Source of the DNA: Clytia hemisphaerica
Taxonomy: Eukaryota > Cnidaria > Hydrozoa > Leptothecata > Clytiidae
NCBI GenBank assembly: GCA_902728285.1
Contig: CACVBU010001102.1
Span: 1,630,335-1,694,334 of the forward strand
Direction of reading: 5' to 3'
Length of the DNA stretch: 64,000 nt
Position numbers and translations under genes: made by a program. The first letter of the stretch is position 1; the number at the start of each line of letters is the position of its first letter. Positions 26,401-35,138 of the stretch are shown here, piece after piece. The notes under the pieces were generated by a model, which saw nothing but the letters and a program-made list of their open reading frames with translations, was not told the DNA's origin and did no database searches.

Positions 26401-27613
26401 TACGATAATTAAAATTTGGCGGGAATTCAATTTGGCGGATGACGGGAAAAACTAAATTTGGCGGGAACTTAATTTCTTCTTTTATGGTCGATGGAATTTT
26501 ACCCATTCTACTGTTTTTTAGGTTTGCCCTCTTCTTTCCTTTCCCTACAGTTATGCTAAATCAGTTTGAAGTCTCCCATGCTGGAATTCGACATTGAATA
26601 GGGGGGATTATGGCGATTGCCATGGAAAATTAGATCGATTCCATTACTTTTGGCCACTATTGTACTAATCTGGCACCCAGATGGTGAAATTTTCATCCGA
26701 CACGCTAAAGCTCTGAAGGTCGGGAAAATTTTCAACATCTGGAAGGTTTACATTACGGAATTTTGCGAAACCGCGTCAAGAATTTTGCAGCGGGAGGTCT
26801 GGTAACCCAGCCCTCGTTTTCGGGGATTGTCGGGTCCAACCAAAATATTTATGACTTTACGTGCAAGGGCTTTTGAACCCGACTGAGGATGCGGCACATC
26901 AAAGGCCGACTATCATTCCTCTCCGATGGGAAATTGGCCCGCTCCCTTTAGAGCTTTAGCGTGGGCGGCCGCCAATCCGCCATCGGAATATCAGATAACT
27001 ATTGTACTCTTAATCGTATCACGGAGAGGGTGAGAATCAAAGGCACTCTGCCATTTGCTAAAATAGGTGTTTTGTAGGCGTGTAGGCGTGCAAATCTACC
27101 CATTTTTCAATTAATACATTTTACTCCAGGATTCAATCCATCCCATATTGTATCCTCACCCGGGCTCACCATGAGGTAGTATGGCTGTTAGAGTAGATCC
27201 CATACCTCGCTATCTATATGTTCAACATACAGCTGACTAGAAATTAGAGAGAGCTCTAATTTGATCCTTAAGAGTCCAAAAGATTTATACGAATTAGAGA
27301 AGGATTCAAATTGAAGATCGAGTAACTTTTTCCAGCTGAGGGGACTAAAACTTTAGTTTGAATTAAAGAAAGATTCGTGTAAACCGTATTTCTCTATTAC
27401 CTAACATTATACTTATTTAGAATAAATATTTTAGAAGTCGTTTGCGGTGAGTTGAGTTTTTACTAAATTCATTTTCTAACAATGTTTATTTTCCTATACT
27501 GTAGGATGCAGCAATATCAAGCTCAGAGAAGTTCCAACCTCGACTCAAATGCATTCGCCAAGAAAGGCCACGCGAAGAAACGAGCAGCAGCTAAAAGCTT
27601 CATGAAAAAGTAA
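14152..27613 (+). CDS. von Willebrand A domain protein, nine coding exons
   Basis: Multi-exon gene of about 546 codons. Coding exons: 14152-14443, 14698-14940, 15460-15662, 17228-17398, 17855-17997, 18531-18707, 20020-20130, 26010-26199, 27505-27613. Nearly all junctions are canonical GT/AG and phases agree, except in exon six. The VWA domain (about residues 65-270) has a full metal-ion adhesion site: DKSGS in exon 1, the Thr of DGSTTNLSG and the Asp of LLFTDGLANAG in exon 2. A Gln/Pro-rich insert interrupts the domain (exon 3) before TVYTFGFGDDHDPNMLTKIS. The C-terminal half resembles the region following VWA in cytosolic VWA proteins of plants and invertebrates; the tail is basic. No signal peptide or membrane segment, so probably intracellular. 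The cellular role is unknown to me. The seventh intron (5.9 kb) hosts most of the repeat load. Confidence 0.85.
14698..14940 (+). CDS. VWA gene exon 2
   Basis: Acceptor ATTTTAG; the exon encodes KDKDRLSVVTYDTQVYLDFP through LLFTDGLANA, supplying the MIDAS Thr and Asp. It ends in phase 1 at donor G/GTAGGA. Confidence 0.85.
15460..15662 (+). CDS. VWA gene exon 3, Gln/Pro-rich insert
   Basis: Acceptor ATCATAG; encodes GITNAEGIVAAMKDPTRFSG, then a Gln/Pro-rich stretch with GGRGNQNAAPQPQ. It ends in phase 0 at ATG/GTTAGT. Confidence 0.8.
15828..16110. mobile_element. hAT-like MITE, 8-bp target duplication
   Basis: Inverted ends CACTGACCTTTATATAACCC and GGGTATATAAAGGTCAGTG. ATCAGGGG flanks it at 15820-15827 and 16111-16118. 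It lies in intron 3 of the VWA gene; a second, more diverged copy is at about 25708-25964. Non-coding. Confidence 0.8.
16385..16570. repeat. Partial TA-type MITE (TACAATC family)
   Basis: Shares the internal block with 3664-4008 (AAGGTCATAATATTTGAGA, then CTTAAGATCTGAGGAT) but lacks one end. Intronic. Confidence 0.5.
17228..17398 (+). CDS. VWA gene exon 4
   Basis: Acceptor TGAGCAG; encodes EVDPPASLPPVESS, then the last strand and helix of the VWA fold, TVYTFGFGDDHDPNMLTKIS. Phase 0 at both ends, donor AAG/GTATGT. Codon use is GC-richer than the flanking introns. Confidence 0.85.
17524..17793. mobile_element. Short inverted-repeat element with CACCCCCTTCTCACAG ends
   Basis: The ends ACACCCCCTTCTCACAGACC and the complement GGGGCTGTGAGAAGGGGTGT bound a non-coding interior with repeated CCCAGTGGGG-type motifs. 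Relatives lie at about 48971-49238, 50527-50835, 56891-57155 and 63597-63864, plus a worn copy from about 53611. Confidence 0.65.
17855..17997 (+). CDS. VWA gene exon 5
   Basis: Acceptor TTTCCCAG; encodes IAESFAHCLGGLMSTVGQGI through KNVHTVKPFQKISDQ. It ends in phase 2 at AG/GTAAAA. Confidence 0.85.
18531..18707 (+). CDS. VWA gene exon 6, with an apparent frame lesion
   Basis: Acceptor TTTTCTAG. In the phase set by exon 5 the exon opens with VKIDIG, which suits the family. The downstream SEERRDIVLELTLDAVPQPY through LSVLRP lies in another frame, and that frame has a TGA at 18533-18535. The switch falls at about 18545-18551, where ATCGGAAG may be the join of two similar short sequences. An alternative acceptor at 18554-18555 would restore phase but lacks a good pyrimidine tract and drops the VKIDIG strand. 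Donor CCAG/GTAAGG, phase 1. Confidence 0.7.
18968..19746. mobile_element. Large fold-back element flanked by TTAA
   Basis: The arms are complementary over more than 200 bp each (for example CGATATCACT and AGTGATATCG; CCGTGTCAATTCGATAT and its complement). The outer ends read TTAAAGGT and ACCTTTAA, consistent with TTAA target choice. Fragments of the same family lie at about 50110-50235 and about 51400-51645. Located in VWA intron 6. Confidence 0.7.
20020..20130 (+). CDS. VWA gene exon 7
   Basis: Acceptor ATTCTTTAG; encodes ETTEEHDEAHAHKEVGKQKY through EEATREADS. Donor TCGG/GTAACT, phase 1. A stop would follow at once if the donor were not used; splicing to 26010 gives a natural continuation (SGNFQGAK). 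Confidence 0.8.
20277..22337. mobile_element. Composite repeat, copy 2 (paralogue of 6236-8910)
   Basis: Near-identical to the first copy but without the 606-bp insertion, and with small indels in the tandem units. It ends at CGCTGGGCC. It sits within VWA intron 7 and inflates it. Non-coding. Confidence 0.75.
20729..20917. mobile_element. Palindromic TAGACC-ended element, copy 2
   Basis: Same palindrome as at 6691-6873, nested in the composite repeat, with TAGACCTTTTTTCAAAGAGG ends. Confidence 0.75.
22338..22804. other. Intronic stretch without a recognisable feature
   Basis: Part of VWA intron 7. It includes a GTTAGTTCGTTCGTTAG-like simple repeat at about 22738-22770. No exon seen. Confidence 0.45.
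22805..23795. repeat. Tandem duplication, two 476-bp units plus a partial third
   Basis: The two units are nearly identical at a 476-bp offset: GATTTTTTGCACAA recurs at about 22806, 23281 and 23750, and CCGGTCTGTAGAACCGGAAA recurs. Both units are open for the same 104 codons, but that frame has no recognisable domain and short CCGG-rich repeats dominate. I treat it as non-coding satellite-like sequence in the VWA intron. Confidence 0.8.
23796..25707. other. Intronic repeats including a G20 tract and an array-like fragment
   Basis: At about 24101, CTAGCCGGCACCCGGCGTCG resembles the start of the 1.05-kb array units at 30-39 kb. A homopolymer of about 18-20 G at about 24499-24519 marks the end of a G-rich-ended MITE reaching about 24812 (C-run CCCCCCCC near 24795). 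No exon supported. Confidence 0.5.
25708..25964. mobile_element. hAT-like MITE, second copy
   Basis: Left end CACTGACCTTTATATATCCC and a diverged complement GGTCCAGGGATATCATGGGC at the right. Same family as 15828-16110, but the right end has decayed. Confidence 0.6.
26010..26199 (+). CDS. VWA gene exon 8
   Basis: Acceptor TTCATACAG; encodes NFQGAKMRLQSEMASLKAKS and a Met/Ser-rich helix. The donor is AAC-AT/GTACGT (phase 2), which keeps the frame into exon 9; GTTG/GTAATT a few bases on is a weaker alternative. Confidence 0.8.
27505..27613 (+). CDS. VWA gene exon 9 and stop
   Basis: Acceptor ATACTGTAG; encodes MQQYQAQRSSNLDSNAF followed by a Lys/Arg/Ala tail ending SFMKK and TAA. The basic tail fits the C-terminus of the family. 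Confidence 0.75.
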
Positions 27614-27679
27614 AATATATAAGTAGACACTATTCATTACACTTATTATATTATAACCGATGGTATACTAGAAAAGATA

Positions 27680-27914
27680 CAGTGTTTCCCGAAAAAAAAA
27701 AGAAATTCTTATATAAGTAAAATCTTCATGACTTGTATACTTAATATTTCAATCTCTAAAACTTATTCAATCATCTTGGGAATTGAATATCTATTGATTG
27801 AACAGAGAATTGTAATCTTATTTTATTAATTATTCTATGCTCACTGTGGATACTGAGTTTTGTTTGAGGATTTTACTTTATATAAAATTTGTCGGCTTTT
27901 TCTGGGACACACTG
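27680..27914. mobile_element. TA-flanked mariner-like MITE
   Basis: Ends CAGTGTTTCCCGAAAAA and TTTTTCTGGGACACACTG, each flanked by TA. A partial relative ends with GGGACACACTGTAG at about 46390. Non-coding, just 3' of the VWA gene. Confidence 0.65.
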
Positions 27915-27950
27915 TAGTGATATCATTCCCAACATGGGGAAATAGACAAT

Positions 27951-28150
27951 CCCTGGCCGAAATCCTTGTCAAGTTCTTGTAAGATCTGATAAGATCCTGC
28001 AAGTAAAGATCTTGTGATATATCAGATCTTGCAAGCTCTTACAAAAAGATTTTCTAAGATTATAAAAGAAAAAAAGATTTTACCAAGACAAGATGTTAGA
28101 AAGTGTAAGTGAAAGTTCTTCCAAGATCTTATCAAGAATTTTGACCAGGG
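27951..28150. repeat. Inverted-repeat element rich in AAGATCTT
   Basis: Ends CCCTGGCCGAAATCCTTG and a diverged complement AATTTTGACCAGGG, with several AAGATCTTG-like inner repeats. About 200 bp, non-coding. Confidence 0.55.
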
Positions 28151-30083
28151 ATGTCATACTGAAAAATGATTTCATTGACCCTAATATAGATCCTGGAATA
28201 TTTATAGTTATTTTATAGTTAATTTATAAAAATTTGTAAAATTGAATATTTCTGAATTTTGTATTTCTGCATGTCTTTTTTAGTTGGGTGGGCTTAATTT
28301 TATAACTAATACTAATGCACTTAGATATTTTTTTTCTACTGATCTTGAAATAAGTACTCATAAACGAAACAATGAGCAGTTAAAAATATGTTAAAATTGT
28401 AACGACCACCTTTATTGCGTTCAACAATGTCTGTAAAGGAGTCCTGATCTAAAACCCAACAGGTTAATCCCTCCTTGATAAGCGGAGTCTATTTTTTATA
28501 AGCTTTGTTCAGAGGATTGTGCGAGGGTCTATAAATCTTCATTTGTCCTTTTTTGTTTAACTTGACAAATAATGCTTCTTTAATATAACGTTTATTTATA
28601 TCAGGCAGGATCTTCCAAACAAAAAACGACCAAAAAAATTGGTATCCCCTCTCTGTTTGTCCTTTTTTGATGAAGGATTATAAACTGTAACGTCTCAATC
28701 CATCGTTTGTAGGAAATGAACCCAGAGTGAAATAGCTGTGAGTCGAATAATTCCACGAAAGCTACTAGTGGGGAGGGGGAGGTTCAATAAGAGCCAGACT
28801 TCCTGCACTGATTTGAATTAATATTTTTATTCCGCATCCCCAGAGCCCCCTGGAGGATTGAGGGTGGCGGCATGCGTTGGTAGACTTTTTTAACTCTCCT
28901 CCACTATGACTCATTCCGATGGGGGGGCACTCGATTCAAATACAACTGTACATATGCGGCCAAAAATTAGGTTTTTGAAATTTTGCAAGTGTGAGTGACC
29001 CTTACCTTACGGTGCACTTTCTTGAAATTTCTTTACCATTTTTAAGGCAAAATATGGTCAAAACTTCCAAATTTACACCCTTTAAAGTGCACTTTTGTCA
29101 TATTTGCTCATTTCGACCCTTACAAGGACTGGAAACCTTAGTAGTTTTAAAATCATGCTGAGGGTCAAATACCTATAAAAAACCATTGTATCATCAAATT
29201 TAAATATATTTTCAGTCTTGCTGAGGGTTGCATCAAAAATCCAGATTTTTTGTCTCTTAAATAGGCTACATTTCGAATATAAATGCCGAAAAATCCTAAA
29301 ATATCTCAAATTTTAATCTTTCGATATTTTCGACCTCGACGTCGCAATATTTTCAATTTTCAAAAAATCGGGTGGTACCTAACCTATATCTATTGCAACA
29401 AGCAATTTTTTGATCACACGGTGTCGAGGAAAAAGTCGTGGTCGTCTGGTACAGGCAAGGTGGTACCACGACCCATAACGTTAATGTTCCGGTAAACAAA
29501 CCTAGTAAAAATCTCCCCGCGGGAGTGCGTGCGTAAGGCAGAGCAGAAATTTTCCTAGCCTATACTAGACGTCACCCGTGTTTTTTCTACACAATTAACG
29601 TCATTCCACTTTGCGACATTTTCGAATATTTGAAGCCCAGGTTTTCTAGTCTGTACACAAACCCGATATCTAATTTCAAAACTCTTGCCGTAGTTACGCT
29701 ACGATAATTGTGAGATACACTCTGGTAGTGGTACACAGAGTAAGGTTTTCGGGCTCAAAACATTCGATTTTTTGACGTCACTTCAAAGCTCCTGCAGTAG
29801 TGAAAAAATCGAATTTGCGTCAATACACTTGAAAGTCTTCTCTATTTTTTGAAAATCATCAAAGTGGAACTGTAAAGAAAAACGGAATGAAAAATCCCGG
29901 TTTTTGCTTTGGTGAGATGCTCGCTAAAGTTTTCACTCTATTATTTCGGGAAACTTTATGTAATCTATATAGTACAACCGATCATTGGTTCTTCTTTAGC
30001 AGATCTGAAAGCATTTTTTCGAAATTCTTCATAATCTTTCAACTCGTATTTTCGGAGTAAAGTAGGCTAATTTTAGAGTAATA
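28151..30083. other. Intergenic stretch without supported genes
   Basis: Includes a degraded G-rich MITE region about 28920-29110 (GGGGGGGCAC) and AT-rich filler. Short open frames have neither splice context nor recognisable domains. Confidence 0.45.
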
Positions 30084-30871
30084 CTAGCCGTCACCCGGCG
30101 TCGCACCCGCCGAGTAGAGTGTTGTTGAACACATCAAAAGCCCTTTGGATGGTGGCGGAGGGTAAAAAGATCTGATTTGTATATTGTAAGCCCAAAGAAC
30201 GAAATATTACCACTTTTCACTGATCAAAACTCGGAAAACCGCATATTTCATGTTTGGTGACGTCATTTTATACCGTGAGTATCACAGCGCGAATAAATTC
30301 TCTTTGAAAACTTGACCTCTGATACTCAGGGTAGTCATTTTAGCCCTAAGTGACGTCATCGAAAGGGTAATCAACTTTTTACTTCACTGAAATCAATTTG
30401 TCATTCATCCAAAACATTCTCAATTAAATTCCCGATCCAATGAGGGGTCAATCATTACTGAAATCCTTCTCAAACTCGAGATATTGTATTTTTAAGGTTT
30501 TGATGACGTCATGAACTGAAAACGCCTAAAAATTCAGCCAAATTTTAAAGTCAGACTCAAGCCATATAAACTCTCCCATCTTATTCTCCATAAAATTCTC
30601 GATCCAATGAGGGGTCACCGACCTCCCAACTCTTTTTCAAACTCGAGATATCGCATTTTGAAGTTTTTCCCAAATTTGTGACGTCATTGGGTCCCTTTAC
30701 CCCTAATGTTGTCAACGGTCAATTCACGAATTTTGGAATTTTTGCGGTCAACGGGTAGCTTATGCCCCAAGGGTCCCAAAAAACTAAAAAACGTCAATTA
30801 TTTCCACGGGAAAGTGGGTTTTTAAATTTGCGAAAGATTTGCACTGCAACGACTTCTTTAAAAAAAACGCT

Positions 30872-30965
30872 AATTTTATATCGCTTAAAATCAGACGAAT
30901 TCATTATGCCGAGCGGACGCAGTCTAGAGTGAGTCTTCACAAAAGGCTGCGGAACGCCGGCTAAG
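30872..30965. repeat. DIRS left inverted terminal repeat
   Basis: Perfect 94-bp inverse complement of 35139-35232. Part of it also recurs in the arms at 35230-35303 and 35585-35690. Confidence 0.9.
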
Positions 30966-30995
30966 CCCTCTTCTCACTTTCGTTTTCGGATCAAG

Positions 30996-33900
30996 ATGGC
31001 GTCGCCAACGACCGAAAAAACTAAAGTGAGATATGATGTGACTAAATCTAATAAATCTAATGAGAACAACACAATCAGTGAGGAAAATCAATTAAATGAT
31101 GCAGATTTAACAAAAACAAACGTTGAAGGAACTGATAGGAATGGTAGTTTAAAGGAAAGAGGAAGAGACAAGAAGAAAAAGAGGAAAAGAACACCCTCTC
31201 CCTCATCCTCCTCCAGCAGAAGTTCCAGTTCATCATCAAGCAGCTCAAGTAGCTCCGATTCCTCTGAGGAGAGACGGAAAAAGGAGAAAAAGAAGAAGAA
31301 GCAAAAGAAGAAAAAGCAAGTCAAAAAGAAACGAAAATCCAGAAAAAGAAGCAGAAGTTCCTCTACCTCATCATCTAATTCGAGTGACGACAAACCAGAA
31401 TTATTCCAGATGGACGTCAATGAACATGACTGGAAACTTGATCCCAGACTTGTGAAGTATCTGGAGAAGCACATCAGGAATTACATACCTGATAAAGAGC
31501 TTGAGAAGGACATACTGGAAGAAACACCAGTCCCAAGCAACGTCTCACCTGAGTTAAAAATGGATTCATTATTCGATTGCTTACTCAGAGAAAAAGGGTC
31601 AATGGGAACTAAAACCCTGGCCGTGGACAAATCGATATCCCGGATATCGAATAAAGTCAGAGATATCTTGGCTCCGCTTGCCAAAATCTGGCAGAGCGTT
31701 GAGAGAGCAAGATCAGGAGACGAGAATGAAAAACTCGATCTCGAAGAGGTGGCCACTCATTTCCAACAGTCGATACTGCTGTTAGGACAGGCCCTCAATG
31801 CCAGCAATTTCTTCCGAAGGAAAAATGCTTTGATGGGACTTGGCATTCGTGAAAGCCATATCAGTGTGTGGCTCAGAGAGACCCTATTAGAGGAGTTACA
31901 AGAAAGTGATGGAAAACTTTTTGGAGAGGAGACAATAAAATCCCTCACAAAACAGGCAAAAGTGAACAACCAGTCACTCAAACAATTCCTCTTTTCAAGA
32001 AGAGTACAAACAGCTAATCGCACTCCCTTTTCATGGAGCTCCTCCCGATCAACAAGCCACGGAGAGGGGCACGAACAATACACCGATGAACAACAGGCTG
32101 GCTTGCACCACAGAATTCAAAACCGAAGAGGCAAAGGTAAGAAAAATTCTGTCAAACTTCACAGAACCTCTCTCCAGTCAAGCAAAACCTCTGCTGACAA
32201 ACGGGGAGTCACAAAAATTTGGGAAAATACACCCAAGTATAAAAAACCTCATAGAGGATTTATCAAATCCCCAGTTGACACAGACTGGAAGGACAGGATT
32301 TTTTCAAAACAATTGGTCAAAACTGACTCAGGACAAATTCATCTTGGAAACAGTTTCAGGCTTAGTGATCCCAATAATAGGGAAGCCGATTCAAAAAACA
32401 AGACCACAACAAATAAATTCAAATTCCAAAATGAAAGCCTTGATAAGAGCAGAGATAAGAACCTTACTGGAGAAAGGGGCTGTGAAGAGAGTTCTAAACA
32501 CAGAAGGTCAATTTTTGTCCACTCTATTTTTAAAAGAGAAAAAGGAACCAGGAAAATACAGGCCAGTTATAAATCTAAAGGAACTGAACTCATACATTCC
32601 ATATCAAAAATTCAAAATGGAAACTTTGAAGGATGTGAAAAACATCCTCCAGAAGGGGGACTTCATGGTCAAAATCGACCTGAAGGACGCTTATTTTGCA
32701 ATACCGTTGCATCCCCAATCAAAGAAGTATGTGAGATTCAGCTGGGAAGGAAGCCTATACGAATTCCAATGCCTGATGTTCGGATTGGGACCAGCTCCCA
32801 GGTTCTTCACAAAACTACTCAAAGTACCCATTTCACTGTTGAGAAGGTTACAAATAAGAGTCCTCATATACATAGACGACCTATTGATAGTAGCAGGGTC
32901 GAAAGGAGAAGCAATCTTCTCAAGGGACACAACAATCTTTCTTCTGGAGAATCTAGGGTTTACAATAAATCTACAGAAGTCTGTACTGGTACCAAACCAA
33001 CAGATGGAGTATCTGGGAGTCTTAATAAACAGCTGCGATATGACCTTCAAAGTCCCACTAGAGAAAGTGCAAAAACTGAGGAAATTATGCATTCAAATGT
33101 TGAGTCTGAAAACTTTTCCCATAAGGAAACTAGCGAGCCTAATAGGGAATCTTATGGCAATCGCCCCAGCCTTCACCCTAGCACCACTCCAAATAAGGTT
33201 CCTTCAAAAATGCATGAACACGCAATTAGCGAGATGCGAACAGAGATACGAGTCTGCAATGAGCTTGGACAACAAAGCAACGGAGGAGCTAAAGTGGTGG
33301 GTAGAAAACCTTTCGACAGGAAATGGGAAAAACATAAACATCTTACCCCCAGATTTAATTATAAGCTCAGACGCGGCAAAGGGAAGAGAAGGAGGATGGG
33401 GGGCCCACTGTGGTCAGATCTCGTCAGGAGGACTATGGCAAAGTTGGGAAAAAGAGGAACATATAAATGTCCTAGAGATGAAAGCAGCTCTCATAGCTCT
33501 GAAAACCTTTGTGAAGGGAAATCATCTGAAGTCAATACATCTATTGATAGACAATCAGGTAGCTCTAGCTCACATTGTGAAAATGGGTCGACCAACAAAT
33601 TTGACTCTAGTAAACATAGCCAAGGAAATATGGTCTTTCTTGACCCAGAAAGGGATCACTCTTACTGCAGAATACATCCCATCGAGCTTGAACAAGGAAG
33701 CCGACTTCGAGTCCAGGAACTCGACAGACTGGAGCGATTGGAAGCTAAAAAGGAGGGTTTTCATACAGATAGTGGAAACTTTGGGAACTCCAGAAATCGA
33801 CCTATTTGCTTCCAGAACAGCCCACCAACTGGAAACCTATTTCAGTTGGAGACCAGACCCGGATTGTCAAGCAATAGATGCATTAACTCAGACCTGGGAC

Positions 33901-35120
33901 CAAACTCTAGCATATGCATTTCCCCCATTTTCTCTGATAGGGAGGTGCCTGGAGAAAGCGCAAAGGTCTCGAGCTACAGTAATTTTGATAGCCCCAATCT
34001 GGACAACCCAACCCTGGTATCCAGTTTTACTGGGGATGTTAATCTCAAACCCAAGGAAGATAGAAATGGAAAGGGACACTCTAACCCACCCATTGGAGGA
34101 AACGCACCCTCTCATTCGAAACAAAACACTGCACTTGGCAGTGTGGGAGATATCAGGGAACATGAGTCTTCAGAGGGCATATCACAAACTGCTGCTACCC
34201 TTATCCAACAATCCAAAGCAAAGGGAACTAGGAGACATTACATGTCAGCCTGGAAAAACTTCAGTAGCTGGTGTCGTAAAAGGGAAATTGATCCCATTTC
34301 AAGTACTATAGAGACCGTAGTCAACTACTTGACAACCTTATTCGAAGAGGGTAAAGAATATAACACCATAAATGGGCATAGATCAGCCATATCCTTTTAC
34401 CATAGAATTGTTGAAGGGCTACCAGTGGGGCAACATCCACTGGTCACTTCCTTACTAAAAGGAGTTTCAAGACAGAGACCCCCGATGCCTAAATATACGG
34501 AAATATGGGACATCGACACAGTGTTGAATTGTATGAGGGAATTACCAGAAAACGAACATTTACAACTAAAGGAACTTACTTTTAAAACTGTAACACTTTT
34601 GGGAATCCTGGCGCCAAATAGAGGCTCGGAACTTACGGACCTGGATATTGATCTCATGGGGAAATCAGAAACGACTTTCATTTTTCATTTAAGTACACCA
34701 CCCAAGCATTTCAAACAAGGAAAGAAAAATGAACCAATAGAATTTAGGAAATTTGAGGGAAATAGGAAGCTTTGTCCATATCAAGCCCTTACCGAATACA
34801 TCAAAGTTACAAAGGTGTTTAGGAAAAAACAGCAAACCTCTAAATTATTTTTGAGCTATGTCGAACCACACAAGCCCGTAGGAAAGGATACAACAGCTAG
34901 ATGGGTAAAAGAGATGTTAAAAATGGCGGGCATTGACATCAACATTTTTCAGGCTCACTCCAAGAGGTCAGCCTCTTCTTCAAAGGCATACAAAAAAGGG
35001 GCAAATCTTAAAGACATTTTAAAAATGGGGAACTGGTCTAATGCATCAGTATGGCAAAAATTTTACAACAAAGAATTCAGTTCGGCAGAAAAGTACCAAA
35101 ATATACTCCTACAGGACTGA
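30996..35120 (+). CDS. DIRS ORF: gag-like region continuous with tyrosine recombinase
   Basis: 1374 codons. Residues about 1-130 are Ser- and Lys-rich, with RS/SR and poly-Lys blocks as in nuclear RNA-binding tails. About 130-360 is a gag-like segment (WKLDPRLVKYLEKHIRNYIP; LFGEETIKSLTKQAK). Residues about 364-1105 share DNA with the RT frame and are low-complexity, Ser/Asn/Lys-rich. About 1070-1374 is a tyrosine recombinase: catalytic Arg in NRGSEL (about 1208), HSKR (about 1320-1323), and the nucleophile Tyr in FYNKE (about 1356). The recombinase inserts the circular DNA intermediate. The start is the first ATG after the left repeat (CAAGATGGCG). That gag and recombinase sit in one frame is seen here; whether the middle is translated as such, spliced out or bypassed is not known. 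Confidence 0.85.
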   Translation: MASPTTEKTKVRYDVTKSNKSNENNTISEENQLNDADLTKTNVEGTDRNGSLKERGRDKKKKRKRTPSPSSSSSRSSSSSSSSSSSSDSSEERRKKEKKKKKQKKKKQVKKKRKSRKRSRSSSTSSSNSSDDKPELFQMDVNEHDWKLDPRLVKYLEKHIRNYIPDKELEKDILEETPVPSNVSPELKMDSLFDCLLREKGSMGTKTLAVDKSISRISNKVRDILAPLAKIWQSVERARSGDENEKLDLEEVATHFQQSILLLGQALNASNFFRRKNALMGLGIRESHISVWLRETLLEELQESDGKLFGEETIKSLTKQAKVNNQSLKQFLFSRRVQTANRTPFSWSSSRSTSHGEGHEQYTDEQQAGLHHRIQNRRGKGKKNSVKLHRTSLQSSKTSADKRGVTKIWENTPKYKKPHRGFIKSPVDTDWKDRIFSKQLVKTDSGQIHLGNSFRLSDPNNREADSKNKTTTNKFKFQNESLDKSRDKNLTGERGCEESSKHRRSIFVHSIFKREKGTRKIQASYKSKGTELIHSISKIQNGNFEGCEKHPPEGGLHGQNRPEGRLFCNTVASPIKEVCEIQLGRKPIRIPMPDVRIGTSSQVLHKTTQSTHFTVEKVTNKSPHIHRRPIDSSRVERRSNLLKGHNNLSSGESRVYNKSTEVCTGTKPTDGVSGSLNKQLRYDLQSPTRESAKTEEIMHSNVESENFSHKETSEPNRESYGNRPSLHPSTTPNKVPSKMHEHAISEMRTEIRVCNELGQQSNGGAKVVGRKPFDRKWEKHKHLTPRFNYKLRRGKGKRRRMGGPLWSDLVRRTMAKLGKRGTYKCPRDESSSHSSENLCEGKSSEVNTSIDRQSGSSSSHCENGSTNKFDSSKHSQGNMVFLDPERDHSYCRIHPIELEQGSRLRVQELDRLERLEAKKEGFHTDSGNFGNSRNRPICFQNSPPTGNLFQLETRPGLSSNRCINSDLGPNSSICISPIFSDREVPGESAKVSSYSNFDSPNLDNPTLVSSFTGDVNLKPKEDRNGKGHSNPPIGGNAPSHSKQNTALGSVGDIREHESSEGISQTAATLIQQSKAKGTRRHYMSAWKNFSSWCRKREIDPISSTIETVVNYLTTLFEEGKEYNTINGHRSAISFYHRIVEGLPVGQHPLVTSLLKGVSRQRPPMPKYTEIWDIDTVLNCMRELPENEHLQLKELTFKTVTLLGILAPNRGSELTDLDIDLMGKSETTFIFHLSTPPKHFKQGKKNEPIEFRKFEGNRKLCPYQALTEYIKVTKVFRKKQQTSKLFLSYVEPHKPVGKDTTARWVKEMLKMAGIDINIFQAHSKRSASSSKAYKKGANLKDILKMGNWSNASVWQKFYNKEFSSAEKYQNILLQD
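32086..34311 (+). CDS. DIRS ORF: reverse transcriptase, RNase H, methyltransferase-like
   Basis: 741 codons in the +1 frame relative to, and wholly inside, the gag/recombinase frame. RT motifs: FMVKIDLKDAYFAIPLHP (about 195-212), FGLGPAPRFFTKLL (about 233) and the catalytic YIDDLLIVA (about 262). RNase H follows (SSDAAKGREGGWGAHC and LLIDNQVALAHI), then a DIRS-type DAM/methyltransferase-like tail (EIDLFASRTAHQLETYFSW; YAFPPFSLIGRCL). It copies the element RNA into DNA. The first ATG at 32086 may not be the true start; translation could arise by frameshifting or re-initiation from the upstream frame. Confidence 0.88.
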   Translation: MNNRLACTTEFKTEEAKVRKILSNFTEPLSSQAKPLLTNGESQKFGKIHPSIKNLIEDLSNPQLTQTGRTGFFQNNWSKLTQDKFILETVSGLVIPIIGKPIQKTRPQQINSNSKMKALIRAEIRTLLEKGAVKRVLNTEGQFLSTLFLKEKKEPGKYRPVINLKELNSYIPYQKFKMETLKDVKNILQKGDFMVKIDLKDAYFAIPLHPQSKKYVRFSWEGSLYEFQCLMFGLGPAPRFFTKLLKVPISLLRRLQIRVLIYIDDLLIVAGSKGEAIFSRDTTIFLLENLGFTINLQKSVLVPNQQMEYLGVLINSCDMTFKVPLEKVQKLRKLCIQMLSLKTFPIRKLASLIGNLMAIAPAFTLAPLQIRFLQKCMNTQLARCEQRYESAMSLDNKATEELKWWVENLSTGNGKNINILPPDLIISSDAAKGREGGWGAHCGQISSGGLWQSWEKEEHINVLEMKAALIALKTFVKGNHLKSIHLLIDNQVALAHIVKMGRPTNLTLVNIAKEIWSFLTQKGITLTAEYIPSSLNKEADFESRNSTDWSDWKLKRRVFIQIVETLGTPEIDLFASRTAHQLETYFSWRPDPDCQAIDALTQTWDQTLAYAFPPFSLIGRCLEKAQRSRATVILIAPIWTTQPWYPVLLGMLISNPRKIEMERDTLTHPLEETHPLIRNKTLHLAVWEISGNMSLQRAYHKLLLPLSNNPKQRELGDITCQPGKTSVAGVVKGKLIPFQVL

Positions 35121-35138
35121 AGTTGCTTTAAACGAGGA

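Noticed and set aside
31088..34681. Several minus-strand open frames antisense to the DIRS element
   Set aside because: They are shadows of the sense frames: Leu/Phe/Ser-rich with no recognisable motifs.
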